Shown piece by piece: positions 37,549-45,798 of a DNA stretch of 64,000 nucleotides. Both the position numbers and the translations under genes were made by a program. The notes under the pieces are model-generated. The model had not been told where the DNA came from and did not search any database. It worked only from the letters and a program-made list of their open reading frames with translations. Each line of letters opens with the position of its first letter. The first letter of the stretch is position 1. The stretch lies in contig OZ239982.1 of assembly GCA_965197005.1 (NCBI GenBank), forward strand, positions 2,170,001 to 2,234,000. The letters run 5' to 3'. Origin of the DNA: G965197005 sp965197005. GTDB lineage: Bacteria > Pseudomonadota > Gammaproteobacteria > Pseudomonadales > Oceanobacteraceae.

Positions 37549-39246
37549 ATGATTGATATTCGCTTTCGCCAAGCTCAAGGCACACCTCCCAACCTGAATG
37601 TTCACCCTATTCTCGCACATAGCTTGCATTTACGGGGCATAAAAACTGCTGATGATATTAATTTTGCATTATCTGAATTAGACAGCTTTGAACAACTCAA
37701 AGACATTCAAAAAGCGGTTGCCTTATTGCTGCCTATTGTACTGGAACAGAAAAAAATTGTAATCATAGGCGACTTTGATGTGGACGGTGCTTGTAGTGTT
37801 ACATTGGTAGTACAAACTTTGCGTGCCTTTGGTGCTCAGCATGTACACTATTTAGTCCCTAATCGCTTTGAACATGGCTATGGATTATCCACTGCTATTG
37901 TTGAGCAAGCTAAAACATTTAAACCTGACTTAATTATGACCGTCGATAACGGCATCTCTTCTTTTGCAGGCGTAGACAAAGCCCATGAATATGGCATATC
38001 TGTTTTAATCAGTGACCATCATCTGCCTGCCTCTACGCTGCCAAACGCTGATGCCATTGTTAATCCCAACCAAGCAGACTGTCCATTTCCCAGTAAAGCC
38101 GCCTGTGGCTGTACGGTAGCGTTTTATATTATGCTGGCATTACGTGCCACTTTAAACGAGCGCAAGCACTTTAAACAGCCTATCAATATGGCAAAAAATT
38201 TAGATTTATTAGCATTAGCAACCATTGCTGATGTTGTCCCTTTAGATAAAAACAATCGCATTTTAGTTAATCAAGGTTTGCAGCGCATTCGTGCTAATCA
38301 AGCCCGAGCTGGCATACAAGCACTTATTCAAATTGCAGGTCGAGATGCCCAGCACCTAAGCAGCAGCGATTTAGGCTTTGCATTAGCACCAAGGCTAAAT
38401 GCCGCAGGTCGCCTTGATGACATGACCATTGGCATTGAATGCTTATTATCGCAGTCTCCTGCAACTGCCTATTCTTTAGCTCAAGGCTTAGACCAGCTCA
38501 ACCAAGAACGCCGTGATATTGGAGCGAGCATGCAACAAGATGCCGAACTTTTTTTAGCTCAGTATCCTCCAACCCAAAAAAACCACTTTGGATTATGTTT
38601 ATATGAAGCAAGCTGGCATCAGGGTGTAATTGGTATTTTAGCTGCCCGCATTAAAGAACAAATTAGATGCCCTGTTATTGCCTTAGCAGATGATGATAAT
38701 GGAATATTAAAAGGCTCTGCTCGTTCTATTGCAGGACTGCATATTCGTGATGCTTTAGAACAAATTCAGCAGCAAAAACCGCATCTATTAATCAGTTTTG
38801 GTGGTCATGCCATGGCAGCAGGATTAAGTTTAAAGGCACAACACTATGCAGAATTTAAACAGGAATTTGAAAGCTATTGCCAAGCACATATTACGCCTGA
38901 ACAGCTCGCACAGCACTATCTTTTGGATACCGAATTAAAAGCACCAGACATTAATTATGAACTTGCCCACGCCATTACTCACTTTTTGCCTTGGGGACAG
39001 GGTTTTAGCACCCCGCTTTTTATTGCAAACTTTACCCTACTAGAACAGCGCATATTATCCCAAAAACACCTTAAAGTTAAACTGATGGCAGAACATGGCA
39101 CGCAGCCCTTAGAGGGCATTTATTTTAATATTGATAAAGCTCAAATCCCTACCACAAACAGTCAAGTTAAGGCCATTTTTGAACTGGACATTAATTATTT
39201 TCGTGGATATGAGAATTTACAACTATTAATTAAAGCCCTACTTTAA
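37549..39246 (+). CDS. recJ: Single-stranded-DNA-specific exonuclease RecJ
   Basis: 565 aa (E. coli 577). DHH-phosphoesterase motifs: VIIGDFDVDGACSV, MTVDNGIS, ISDHHLP and the DHHA1 GGHAMAAGLS near the end. It degrades 5' single-stranded ends in recombination and mismatch repair. It is divergent from the lipoprotein-mnmC pair and ends 2 nt from the convergent serB. Confidence 0.96.
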   Translation: MIDIRFRQAQGTPPNLNVHPILAHSLHLRGIKTADDINFALSELDSFEQLKDIQKAVALLLPIVLEQKKIVIIGDFDVDGACSVTLVVQTLRAFGAQHVHYLVPNRFEHGYGLSTAIVEQAKTFKPDLIMTVDNGISSFAGVDKAHEYGISVLISDHHLPASTLPNADAIVNPNQADCPFPSKAACGCTVAFYIMLALRATLNERKHFKQPINMAKNLDLLALATIADVVPLDKNNRILVNQGLQRIRANQARAGIQALIQIAGRDAQHLSSSDLGFALAPRLNAAGRLDDMTIGIECLLSQSPATAYSLAQGLDQLNQERRDIGASMQQDAELFLAQYPPTQKNHFGLCLYEASWHQGVIGILAARIKEQIRCPVIALADDDNGILKGSARSIAGLHIRDALEQIQQQKPHLLISFGGHAMAAGLSLKAQHYAEFKQEFESYCQAHITPEQLAQHYLLDTELKAPDINYELAHAITHFLPWGQGFSTPLFIANFTLLEQRILSQKHLKVKLMAEHGTQPLEGIYFNIDKAQIPTTNSQVKAIFELDINYFRGYENLQLLIKALL

Positions 39247-39248
39247 AA

Positions 39249-40142
39249 TCAGCTATCTGCATACAAATAGCCCAAAGCGTCCAGTCCATTATAATTGAGT
39301 TTAAACTGTGCCTGCATCTGCACTGTAGGCTTGGCATGAAACGCCACGCCCATTCCTGCCTCTGCCAGCATCAACAAATCATTTGCGCCATCACCTACTG
39401 CCATCGTTTGCACGGGTGTTAACCTAAGTTTATCTGTTAATTTTTTTAAAATATCTGCTTTTGCCTGTGCATTAATAATAGGGGCTTTAACCAAACCAGT
39501 CAGCTTTTGATTATGGCTATCAAGCACATTAGCATGCGCCTCATTAATACCCAGCAAATCCTGTAAATATGTTGCAAAATAACCAAACCCTCCAGATAAA
39601 ATAGCACTATAGCAGCCTTGCTCTTTGAGCTTGGCAAATAACGCTAAAGCACCGTCCATAAGAGGCAAATTTTCTCTAATTTCCTGTAAAACCTGAATAT
39701 CCAAGCCTTTTAGCAACGCCATACGCTGGATAAAACTTTGATTAAAATCCAACTCTCCAAGCATTGCTCTTTCCGTGATGATTTTAACCTGTGCGCCAAT
39801 ACCTGCTTGTTGTGCCAGCTCATCGATCACCTCAGTGGCAATCAGCGTCGAATCCATATCAAATACCGCCAACTTAGGAGGCTCAAAAGTATGTGGTAAG
39901 ATCAAAATATCTAACTGATACTTTGCTGCAAACGCATCTATATGTGCGGCAAATTCACACTTATCTAATTGCGTATCCAAGCTAAAAACCAATGCGCTAG
40001 TCTGTACCGCAGGCGCATAGACTGGCAGTTTTTTACTACTGGTAAACTGCACTGCCAGAACACTCAAATGCTGTTTAAACAAATCGCACAACGCATCAGG
40101 CAAAGATTTGCCTAACACCAAAAGCCTATAAGTTTGGCTCAA
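39249..40142 (-). CDS. serB: Phosphoserine phosphatase SerB
   Basis: 297 aa. HAD motif I is D95-M-D97-S-T (VFDMDSTLIATEVIDELA), motif II is AILSGGFGYF and motif III/IV is VGDGANDLLMLAEAGMGVAFHAKP. It performs the last step of serine synthesis. It starts with TTG that overlaps the stop of a 55-codon upstream gene (TTGA), so its translation is probably coupled to that small gene. Confidence 0.95.
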   Translation of the reverse strand: MSQTYRLLVLGKSLPDALCDLFKQHLSVLAVQFTSSKKLPVYAPAVQTSALVFSLDTQLDKCEFAAHIDAFAAKYQLDILILPHTFEPPKLAVFDMDSTLIATEVIDELAQQAGIGAQVKIITERAMLGELDFNQSFIQRMALLKGLDIQVLQEIRENLPLMDGALALFAKLKEQGCYSAILSGGFGYFATYLQDLLGINEAHANVLDSHNQKLTGLVKAPIINAQAKADILKKLTDKLRLTPVQTMAVGDGANDLLMLAEAGMGVAFHAKPTVQMQAQFKLNYNGLDALGYLYADS

Positions 40143-40306
40143 GCCTTACTCTCCAAGCCCTGTCTTACTTCACGCACCACTTGGCGAAGCTGCTCAATTA
40201 AATCAACCGTTTCATGCACCGATAATGCTCGCACACGATCTTGGCTCATTAAATATAAACCATGTTCTAACTCATCTAACTTGCTGTTTAAATTGTCATC
40301 ACTCAT
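40139..40306 (-). CDS. 55-residue small protein translationally coupled to serB
   Basis: ATG at 40306 with AAGGAA 6 nt upstream opens a 55-codon frame (MSDDNLNSKLDELEHG...VVREVRQGLESKA) whose TGA overlaps the serB TTG. The peptide is charged, predicted helical and has no membrane segment. It lacks any motif I recognise. The good ribosome site and exact coupling support a real gene. It could be a small protein in its own right or mainly a device for serB translation. Confidence 0.65.
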   Translation of the reverse strand: MSDDNLNSKLDELEHGLYLMSQDRVRALSVHETVDLIEQLRQVVREVRQGLESKA

Positions 40307-40456
40307 CTTATTTTCCTTATTTGTTCATAATAAAAGAACACAATTATACCCTGATTATGCACCATAGAGACCAGTTTATATCAAGATATTTAGAAAAATT
40401 TGCCCTACTTTTAATTTATCTGTTTAATGCCAGCTGTAATCTTATTGAGGCAACTT

Positions 40457-40930
40457 ATGGCAATTAAACCCAACTTTAGCAACCCAACACATATCCTCGC
40501 CTTTGGGTTTGGTTCAGGGCTTGCCCCCAAAGCCCCCGGCACAGTCGGCTCATTGGCAGCCATGTTAGTTTGGTGGGTATGGCTGCAAGAACTGTCTATA
40601 TACACCCAATTAAGTGTCTTAGTTGCAGGCTTTTTTTTAGGCATATTTGTATGTCATCAATGTGCCAAAGATTTAGGCGTTCATGATTATGGCGGTATTG
40701 TATGGGACGAATGGATAGGTCTATGGATTAGCTACCTATTTTTACCCCAAGGCATTATTTGGCTGTTAGCAGGCTTTGGCTTATTTCGTTTATTTGACAT
40801 TCTCAAGCCCTTTCCCATCTCTTGGCTGGATAAAAAAATAACAGGGGGACTAGGCATTATGCTTGATGACGTACTAGCAGGATTAGCAGCTTTAAGTATT
40901 TTACAAATCATCATTTATGTATTTTATTAA
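40457..40930 (+). CDS. pgpA: Phosphatidylglycerophosphatase A
   Basis: 157 aa from ATG at 40457 (GAGG 8 nt upstream; the longer frame from 40427 lacks a ribosome site). Signature: FGSGLAPKAPGTVGSLAA, then VHDYGGIVWDEWIG and RLFDILKPFPISWLDKK. It is an inner-membrane enzyme that removes phosphate from phosphatidylglycerol phosphate. The usual upstream partners nusB-thiL are absent, so it has moved from its common place. Confidence 0.94.
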   Translation: MAIKPNFSNPTHILAFGFGSGLAPKAPGTVGSLAAMLVWWVWLQELSIYTQLSVLVAGFFLGIFVCHQCAKDLGVHDYGGIVWDEWIGLWISYLFLPQGIIWLLAGFGLFRLFDILKPFPISWLDKKITGGLGIMLDDVLAGLAALSILQIIIYVFY

Positions 40931-40989
40931 TTCCACTCAAAAGTTGTTATACTTAAACCCATTTTAAACTCACTGGATAAGCAAGCACC

Positions 40990-42183
40990 ATGAACCCAGA
41001 TTTAAAACTACTCAAGCCCTATCCTTTTGCCAAACTTAATCAACTGAAAAGTGCCGTTACCAGCAACACAGAACTTGAGCATATCGCCTTTTCAATTGGC
41101 GAGCCAAAACACAAACCGCCACAGCAGGTCTTAGACACCCTAGCTCAAGCACTACCCAAACTGGCAAGCTACCCAACCACATTAGGCATATCTACTCTTA
41201 GAGAAAGCATTAGCCAATGGCTTTGTCAACGCTTTAACCTACAAGCAATTGACCCTGACAGCCAGATTATTCCCGTTAACGGCACCCGTGAAGCCCTGTT
41301 TGCCTTTGCTCAAGTCAGCATAGACAGAAACCGCTCCAACCCGCTGGTCGTTTGTCCCAATCCGTTTTATCAAATTTATGAAGGCGCAGCCTATCTAGCA
41401 GGTGCAAAACCACATTTTCTAGCCTGCCTGCCAGAACATAACTTTATTCCAGACTATGCCAGCGTACCTGCCAGCGTATGGCAAGATTGCCAACTCCTTT
41501 ACGTTTGTTCCCCAGGCAACCCAACGGGCGCATGTATGAGCCTTGAAATGTGGAAAACCCTATTAGAGCTTTCTGAACGATATGGCTTTATTTTAGCAAG
41601 TGATGAATGCTACAGTGAAATCTATGTGCAAGATCAACCCGCACCTGTCGGTTTATTACAAGCCTGCGCTCACTACGGCAACCATGATTTCACAGGTTGC
41701 ATGGTCTTTCATTCATTATCTAAACGTTCTAACCTACCGGGACTACGTTCAGGCTTTGTTGCAGGAGACAAGCATCTTATTAGTGAATTTTTGCGCTATC
41801 GTACCTATCATGGCTGCACCATGGGCATAGCCGAACAACTTGCCAGCCAAGCAGCTTGGCAAGATGAGCTCCATATACAAGAAAATCGTCAACAATACAG
41901 CCAAAAGTTCAAACAGGTTCTTGAAGTATTACAACCCGTTATGGACGTACAACAAAGTGAAGCCAGTTTTTATCTATGGGCAAAAACGCCCATTCACGAA
42001 GAAGACTTTGCACAACAACTATTTGCCCAACAAAATTTAACCGTATTACCAGGCTCTTATTTATCACGCACCATAGAAGGCAATAATCCAGGTGCGTACC
42101 GAATACGCATAGCATTAGTTGCAGAAGTAGAAAAATGCCTCGAAGGTGCGTGGCGTATTCGTCATTTTATTGAAAGCCTGTAA
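40990..42183 (+). CDS. dapC: Succinyldiaminopimelate aminotransferase DapC
   Basis: 397 aa class I/II PLP aminotransferase. Visible: ASYPTTLGISTLRESI, the YVCSPGNPTGA motif, DECYSEIY (PLP Asp) and the lysine in HSLSKRSNLPGLRSGF. The best match from memory is the N-succinyl-L,L-diaminopimelate transaminase of the lysine/peptidoglycan pathway rather than a generic aspartate aminotransferase. sufE follows after 25 nt. Confidence 0.88.
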   Translation: MNPDLKLLKPYPFAKLNQLKSAVTSNTELEHIAFSIGEPKHKPPQQVLDTLAQALPKLASYPTTLGISTLRESISQWLCQRFNLQAIDPDSQIIPVNGTREALFAFAQVSIDRNRSNPLVVCPNPFYQIYEGAAYLAGAKPHFLACLPEHNFIPDYASVPASVWQDCQLLYVCSPGNPTGACMSLEMWKTLLELSERYGFILASDECYSEIYVQDQPAPVGLLQACAHYGNHDFTGCMVFHSLSKRSNLPGLRSGFVAGDKHLISEFLRYRTYHGCTMGIAEQLASQAAWQDELHIQENRQQYSQKFKQVLEVLQPVMDVQQSEASFYLWAKTPIHEEDFAQQLFAQQNLTVLPGSYLSRTIEGNNPGAYRIRIALVAEVEKCLEGAWRIRHFIESL

Positions 42184-42208
42184 ATTTATTTAACACAAAA
42201 GAGAAACC

Positions 42209-42646
42209 ATGCCCAACTCCATACAAATTGCAACACACCCATTTGGCACAAACATCAGCCATGATGACATACTAGAAACCCTATCTTTTTTTGATGACTG
42301 GGAAGAACGCTACAAATACATTATTGACCTTGGACGTGAATTACCAGAATTAGCGCAGCAATATAAAATCGACAAATACAAAGTATCTGGCTGTCAAAGC
42401 CAAGTTTGGATTATCAGCCAAGAAAAAAATGGACGTTTACAACTACAAGCCGACTCTGATGCCGTCATTGTAAAAGGATTGCTTGCCCTCGTTTTAGCGG
42501 TATATCACAATCAGCCCAAAGCGGACATTCTCAAATTTGACATAGAAGATTACTTTGCCAAAATCAACCTCATCAAACATTTAAGTGCCACCCGAGGAAA
42601 TGGGCTAAAAGCCATGATAGAGCACATCAAACAGCTCGCAAGCTAA
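42209..42646 (+). CDS. sufE: Cysteine desulfuration protein SufE
   Basis: 145 aa, normal length. The sulfur-accepting cysteine is C62 in YKVSGCQSQVWI. N-terminal DILETLSFFDDWEERYKYIIDLG and C-terminal LSATRGNGLKAMIEHIK fit SufE. It takes sulfur from SufS/CsdA for iron-sulfur cluster assembly. No suf operon lies nearby, so it may work with CsdA (CsdE-like role). Confidence 0.93.
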   Translation: MPNSIQIATHPFGTNISHDDILETLSFFDDWEERYKYIIDLGRELPELAQQYKIDKYKVSGCQSQVWIISQEKNGRLQLQADSDAVIVKGLLALVLAVYHNQPKADILKFDIEDYFAKINLIKHLSATRGNGLKAMIEHIKQLAS

Positions 42647-42672
42647 CATAGTCACCGCATTGAAATAACTTA

Positions 42673-42715
42673 TTGATAACAATTTATCAATCGGCTATCT
42701 TTTGATTGATAAATT
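42673..42715 (+). repeat. Two mutually exclusive inverted repeats between sufE and the csp gene
   Basis: Hairpin 1 is TTGATAA-CAAT-TTATCAA (42673-42690). Hairpin 2 is AATTTATCAATC (42681-42692) with GATTGATAAATT (42704-42715), a perfect 12-bp stem with an 11-nt loop. They share 42681-42690, so only one can form at a time. No T-run follows, so a simple terminator is not certain. Confidence 0.6.
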
Positions 42716-42908
42716 TAACTAGACTTTGCCATAGATAGTCACTATGATAGCCCGCAGAAAGAACGTCTTTTCTATATCTCCACTTCGTTGTTTTACTTGC
42801 AGTAACCACGTACGGCCAGGATTTAGTTTTAGTTAGTTTTCTCTACCCTTATTTCATAAAGCACAATGCCTTATGGAATTATTTTAATTTTTTATAAAGG
42901 ATACGAAT

Positions 42909-43118
42909 ATGTCTGATACAGTAACTGGTACTGTCAAGTGGTTTAACGAGTCAAAAGGTTTTGGTTTTATTGAACAAGAATCAGGTCCTGATGTATTTGC
43001 TCACTTCAGTGCAATTAACATCTCTGGCTACAAAACACTACAAGAAGGTCAAAAAGTTGAGTTTACTATTACTCAAGGTCAAAAAGGCCCTCAAGCTGAG
43101 AACATTACCCCTGCGTAA
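42909..43118 (+). CDS. CspA-family cold-shock protein
   Basis: 69 aa. One cold-shock domain with RNP1 KGFGFI (16-21) and RNP2 VFAHF (29-33). It starts MSDTVTGTVKWFNESKG. It binds single-stranded RNA/DNA and acts as an RNA chaperone. It is preceded by about 260 nt of non-coding sequence, so a long leader like that of cspA is possible. AAAGGA lies 8 nt before ATG. A terminator follows. Confidence 0.95.
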   Translation: MSDTVTGTVKWFNESKGFGFIEQESGPDVFAHFSAINISGYKTLQEGQKVEFTITQGQKGPQAENITPA

Positions 43119-43133
43119 TGCTTAACCAGCAAC

Positions 43134-43162
43134 AAAAAGGCGGACACTAGTTCGCCTTTTTT
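43134..43162 (+). terminator. Rho-independent terminator after the csp gene
   Basis: AAAAAGGCG pairs with CGCCTTTTT around a 10-nt loop, followed by further T. It begins 15 nt past the stop codon. Confidence 0.88.
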
Positions 43163-43199
43163 ATATCCTTATTATCAATATTAAAAATGAGTTTGTACA

Positions 43200-44051
43200 A
43201 TGTGCCAGCTACTCGGTATGAATTGCAACGTACCCACCGACATTCTTTTTTCCTTTGCCGGATTTAGAAAACGTGGCGGTCTAACCGACCACCATGAAGA
43301 CGGATTTGGCATAGCCTTTTTTGAAGACAAAGGCATACAAATGTTTCATGACAACAAACCTTGTCACCGCTCTCCTATTGCCGAACTGGTTAACCAATAC
43401 CCAATTAAATCTCTGAACGTTATCTCCCATATTCGTCTTGCCACCGAAGGGCAAGCCAGTTTAGCAAACACCCACCCATTTATCCGTGAAATATGGGGAG
43501 AATATTGGGTATTTGCACACAATGGTCAAATTAACATAAGCGATGAAATGCACCTTGACAAAGACTACATACCCGTAGGAGATACCGATTCAGAACGTGC
43601 CTTTTGCTTTATACTAAACCAATTAAAACACCGCTTTAAGCACAAGCCAGACGAACAAACCCTCTTTCAAACCCTACAAGACATGTGCACAAAAATAAGC
43701 CAAAAAGGACTATTTAACTGTCTGCTTTCCAATGGAGATTGGCAACTTGCCTATGCCAACAGTCTACTGCATTACCTAACCCGCCGTGCCCCCTTTGGCG
43801 AAGCTGAATTAGTAGACCAACCCTCCTCCATAGACTTTACTGGCGTAACCACCAACCAAGACATTGTCACCGTCCTAACAACAATCCCCTTAACTAAAAA
43901 TGAAAACTGGCAACAATTTGCCATAGATGAATGTTTAATTTTTCGTAATGGTGAAATTGTATTTAGCAAAAAACCCCAAAAACCTCGTTATATAAGCATT
44001 GAAGAAGGGCTAGAAATGGCGCGCGCAGCTGGCATAAAATCGACAATGTGA
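43200..44051 (+). CDS. Class II glutamine amidotransferase (YafJ-like)
   Basis: 283 aa. The Ntn nucleophile is C2 after Met removal (MCQLLGMNCN). Conserved blocks follow: GLTDHHEDGFGIAFF, VISHIRLATEG, HPFIREIWGEYWVFAHNGQI and PVGDTDSERAFC. These stand-alone amidotransferase domains have no firmly known acceptor; YafJ of E. coli is the model. The last about 25 residues go beyond the usual YafJ end. They overlap the start of a phage-type fragment, so the C-terminus may have been altered at the island border. Confidence 0.88.
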   Translation: MCQLLGMNCNVPTDILFSFAGFRKRGGLTDHHEDGFGIAFFEDKGIQMFHDNKPCHRSPIAELVNQYPIKSLNVISHIRLATEGQASLANTHPFIREIWGEYWVFAHNGQINISDEMHLDKDYIPVGDTDSERAFCFILNQLKHRFKHKPDEQTLFQTLQDMCTKISQKGLFNCLLSNGDWQLAYANSLLHYLTRRAPFGEAELVDQPSSIDFTGVTTNQDIVTVLTTIPLTKNENWQQFAIDECLIFRNGEIVFSKKPQKPRYISIEEGLEMARAAGIKSTM

Positions 44052-44272
44052 CATACGATGAAAGAGTCACCAGTAGTAGCCACACAAAAGAAGTATTTGA
44101 TGGTGAACACCGCCTGATTATTACAGGCAAAACGGGCAAAAAAGTAGGCTGGATTAGTGAATTTGGCGAGTTTGAACGAGAAGTGTTGTTTAATTCGCCT
44201 AAGAAGTTTGACGTGTTGGATAGATACATTGCCAACGATGGAATATTGACAATCAAGCTGGAAGAAATATGA
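44048..44272 (+). pseudogene. C-terminal remnant of a phage-type ADP-ribosyltransferase (head morphogenesis-linked)
   Basis: 74 codons from GTG. The pattern LIITGKTGKKVGWISEFGEFEREVLF followed by a K-F-x-VL strand resembles the end of ADP-ribosyltransferase domains in MuF/SPP1 gp7-type phage head proteins. That similarity includes the ExE catalytic pair (EFEREV). The arginine and STS motifs lie upstream in the complete fold and are missing. The frame is open a little further upstream inside yafJ. The GTG overlaps the yafJ stop, so it may still be translated. The assignment is from memory of the family pattern. Confidence 0.5.
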
Positions 44273-44508
44273 CCGAAATAACCTCAGTATTAGGTTTGCC
44301 TCTGGAGAAGCAAAAAGAACTTGCCGCTCGCCGTGGCATGTCGCATGGCGAATGGGTAGAACATACAAAAAAGAGCTTGGCTGAAAGCAATGAGTTTCTA
44401 CGCAAACTACTCAATGACGAGCTAGAAGACCCTGGCATGACGCCTGAGCAAATCGCCAACTTTCAATCTAAAATAGATTCTGGCAACCCACCATCTAAAT
44501 CCGTTTAA
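44269..44508 (+). CDS. Small hypothetical protein, phage-island type
   Basis: 79 aa, starting with ATG that overlaps the previous stop (ATGA). It is helical and charged, with GEWVEHTKKSLAESNEFLRKLLNDE and an MTPEQIANFQSKIDSG tail. Short coupled genes of this kind follow ADP-ribosyltransferase/MuF genes in prophages, so an accessory or immunity-like role is possible but not shown. I know no family for it. Confidence 0.45.
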   Translation: MTEITSVLGLPLEKQKELAARRGMSHGEWVEHTKKSLAESNEFLRKLLNDELEDPGMTPEQIANFQSKIDSGNPPSKSV

Positions 44509-44553
44509 TTATTGCTATTCTAGCAACAAGCAGTCCTACCATTTGCCTTGTTT

Positions 44554-44688
44554 CTAACTCAACACTTTATTAATCACATAAGCCGAGCGTGATACACCTG
44601 ATTGTTTTGCACCGCCGTCGATAAGACGCAAAACATAGTCAGGCATAGACAAATTAACTCGGATATTTTTACCAACCGAGTAATCGGC
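44554..44688 (-). repeat. Direct repeat, copy 1: hicB C-terminal domain
   Basis: 135 nt that recur at 45799-45933, 1245 nt away in the same orientation. By eye about 12 bases differ and all changes are synonymous. The pair flanks the toxin-antitoxin genes. Confidence 0.85.
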
Positions 44689-44931
44689 ATTAACAGGCAT
44701 GACAAAATCACCTTCTTCGTGAACTTCTGTTTTTTGTATATCTAACACAGAAGATGCGGTAGGCATGACCTCTGGGTGATTTTCATTTAGCATCTCAGCC
44801 ATAATAAATTGCACTTGCTTGATAGCATCGTCAAGGTTATCGCCTTCGCTGTAAGCGTGCACGCCTGTGATGTCAGGGGCATACATTTGGTAGCCCTCAC
44901 CATCAAATGAAAAAACAACAGGGTAGTACAT
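44554..44931 (-). CDS. hicB: HicB-family antitoxin (orphan)
   Basis: 125 aa. The N-terminal HicB fold is MYYPVVFSFDGEGYQMYAPDITGVHAYSEGDNLDDAIKQ, and the C-terminal ribbon-helix-helix DNA-binding domain is IRVNLSMPDYVLRLIDGGAKQSGVSRSAYV. HicB neutralises HicA and represses its own operon. Here hicA upstream is reduced to a short scar, so this is a solitary antitoxin or regulator. Its last 45 codons are repeated at 45799-45933. Confidence 0.85.
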   Translation of the reverse strand: MYYPVVFSFDGEGYQMYAPDITGVHAYSEGDNLDDAIKQVQFIMAEMLNENHPEVMPTASSVLDIQKTEVHEEGDFVMPVNADYSVGKNIRVNLSMPDYVLRLIDGGAKQSGVSRSAYVINKVLS

Positions 44932-44942
44932 AATATGTCTCC

Positions 44943-45017
44943 TTATTTAACGCCTAGTTGTTTCTTTAATGAGCTTTCAATGCCTTTTTTAAGGTCTTTG
45001 TTAGCGTGAACAGTTAT
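44943..45017 (-). pseudogene. hicA: hicA toxin remnant
   Basis: The minus strand encodes ITVHANKDLKKGIESSLKKQLGVK and a stop, 11 nt before the hicB start. This matches the conserved end of HicA (PVHxxKDLKxGTLxxILKQAG). A stop codon directly precedes it in frame and no GSHxxF motif can be found upstream. The toxin is therefore truncated and dead. Confidence 0.7.
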
Positions 45018-45117
45018 TTAAGATAAAACACGTCACATCGCCGCTTGAAGTGGCGTTATGCCGTGTTGTTTAGCGCAAATAAGAATGCTACCTCACACCA
45101 GTATCCGATATAACCTA

Positions 45118-45393
45118 TCAAGCCACATTGACATTCAACACACGCATGACTTTATGCACGGTATCAAAGCGTGGGCTGGTTTTGCCATTAAATGAGCGGT
45201 ACAGGCTTTCGCGGTTAACGCCCACTGCCTGAGCCACTTCTTTCATTCCGTGTTGCTTGGCTAAGTGGCCTAATGCGCTTATAAATGCCTTTGTGTCTTC
45301 TTCTTGTAAAAGCTCGCGCAAAACGCTATTTATTTCTTCTTGAGTCTCTAGGTACTCAAACGGATTCCAAGGGGTAAAGGTTTCTTTGCTCAT
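45118..45393 (-). CDS. Antitoxin of a RelE-type module (HI1420-like HTH protein)
   Basis: 91 aa. The helix-turn-helix near residues 45-75 (MKEVAQAVGVNRESLYRSFNGKTSPRFDTVHKVMRVL) is the pattern of the 'probable addiction module antidote' family (HI1420). It follows its toxin gene by 3 nt, the toxin-first order typical of HigBA and HI1419-1420 pairs. It should bind the toxin and repress the operon. Confidence 0.87.
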   Translation of the reverse strand: MSKETFTPWNPFEYLETQEEINSVLRELLQEEDTKAFISALGHLAKQHGMKEVAQAVGVNRESLYRSFNGKTSPRFDTVHKVMRVLNVNVA

Positions 45394-45396
45394 AGC

Positions 45397-45696
45397 TTAA
45401 TCCTCCATTTCTTTAATCAGATTTTTAGCTGTTTGTATGTCTTTTTTTTGCGTGCCTTTATGCCCACCGCACAAAAGCAGAATAAGTTTTGAACCGCGCT
45501 TGGTGTAATACACCCTATAACCTTTGCCAACAAAAATTCGCAACTCATAAACGCCATTACCTACGCTTTCAACGTCACCAAAATTGCCGTTTTCCAAGCG
45601 CAATAAGCGAGCACTGATTTTAATTGCGGCTTGCCTGTCTTTAAGAGACTTAAACCATTTTTTGAAAAGGCTAGTTTGGTTTATTTCGTATTTCAT
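45397..45696 (-). CDS. RelE/HigB-superfamily toxin (HI1419-like)
   Basis: 99 aa. The RelE fold shows LFKKWFKSLKDRQAAIKISARLLRLENGNFGDVESVGNGVYELRIFVGKGYRVYY. It ends with the LLLCGGHKGTQKKDIQTAKNLI block of the addiction-module killer family. Such toxins cleave mRNA on the ribosome. The gene looks intact, and its antitoxin follows immediately. Confidence 0.88.
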   Translation of the reverse strand: MKYEINQTSLFKKWFKSLKDRQAAIKISARLLRLENGNFGDVESVGNGVYELRIFVGKGYRVYYTKRGSKLILLLCGGHKGTQKKDIQTAKNLIKEMED

Positions 45697-45798
45697 GTCT
45701 TTATTGTAGCCTTTAGGCTACTTCTTGACAATATTTTTTGCTTTTTTATGCCTGCAACTTACTACGGCTTGCATGCGGAGTCCGAAAGGGGGGAGCAC

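Noticed and set aside
45018..45117. Ankyrin-like string (AKQHGITPLQAAM) upstream of the hicA scar
   Set aside because: Too short, ends in a stop, and is not supported by any start or neighbouring repeat.
45716..45798. Intact IS200/IS605 right end or guide RNA downstream of tnpB
   Set aside because: A GC-richer stretch with GCATGC and GGAGTCCGAAAGG is suggestive, but it lies beyond the hicB fusion and I cannot fold a convincing end structure.
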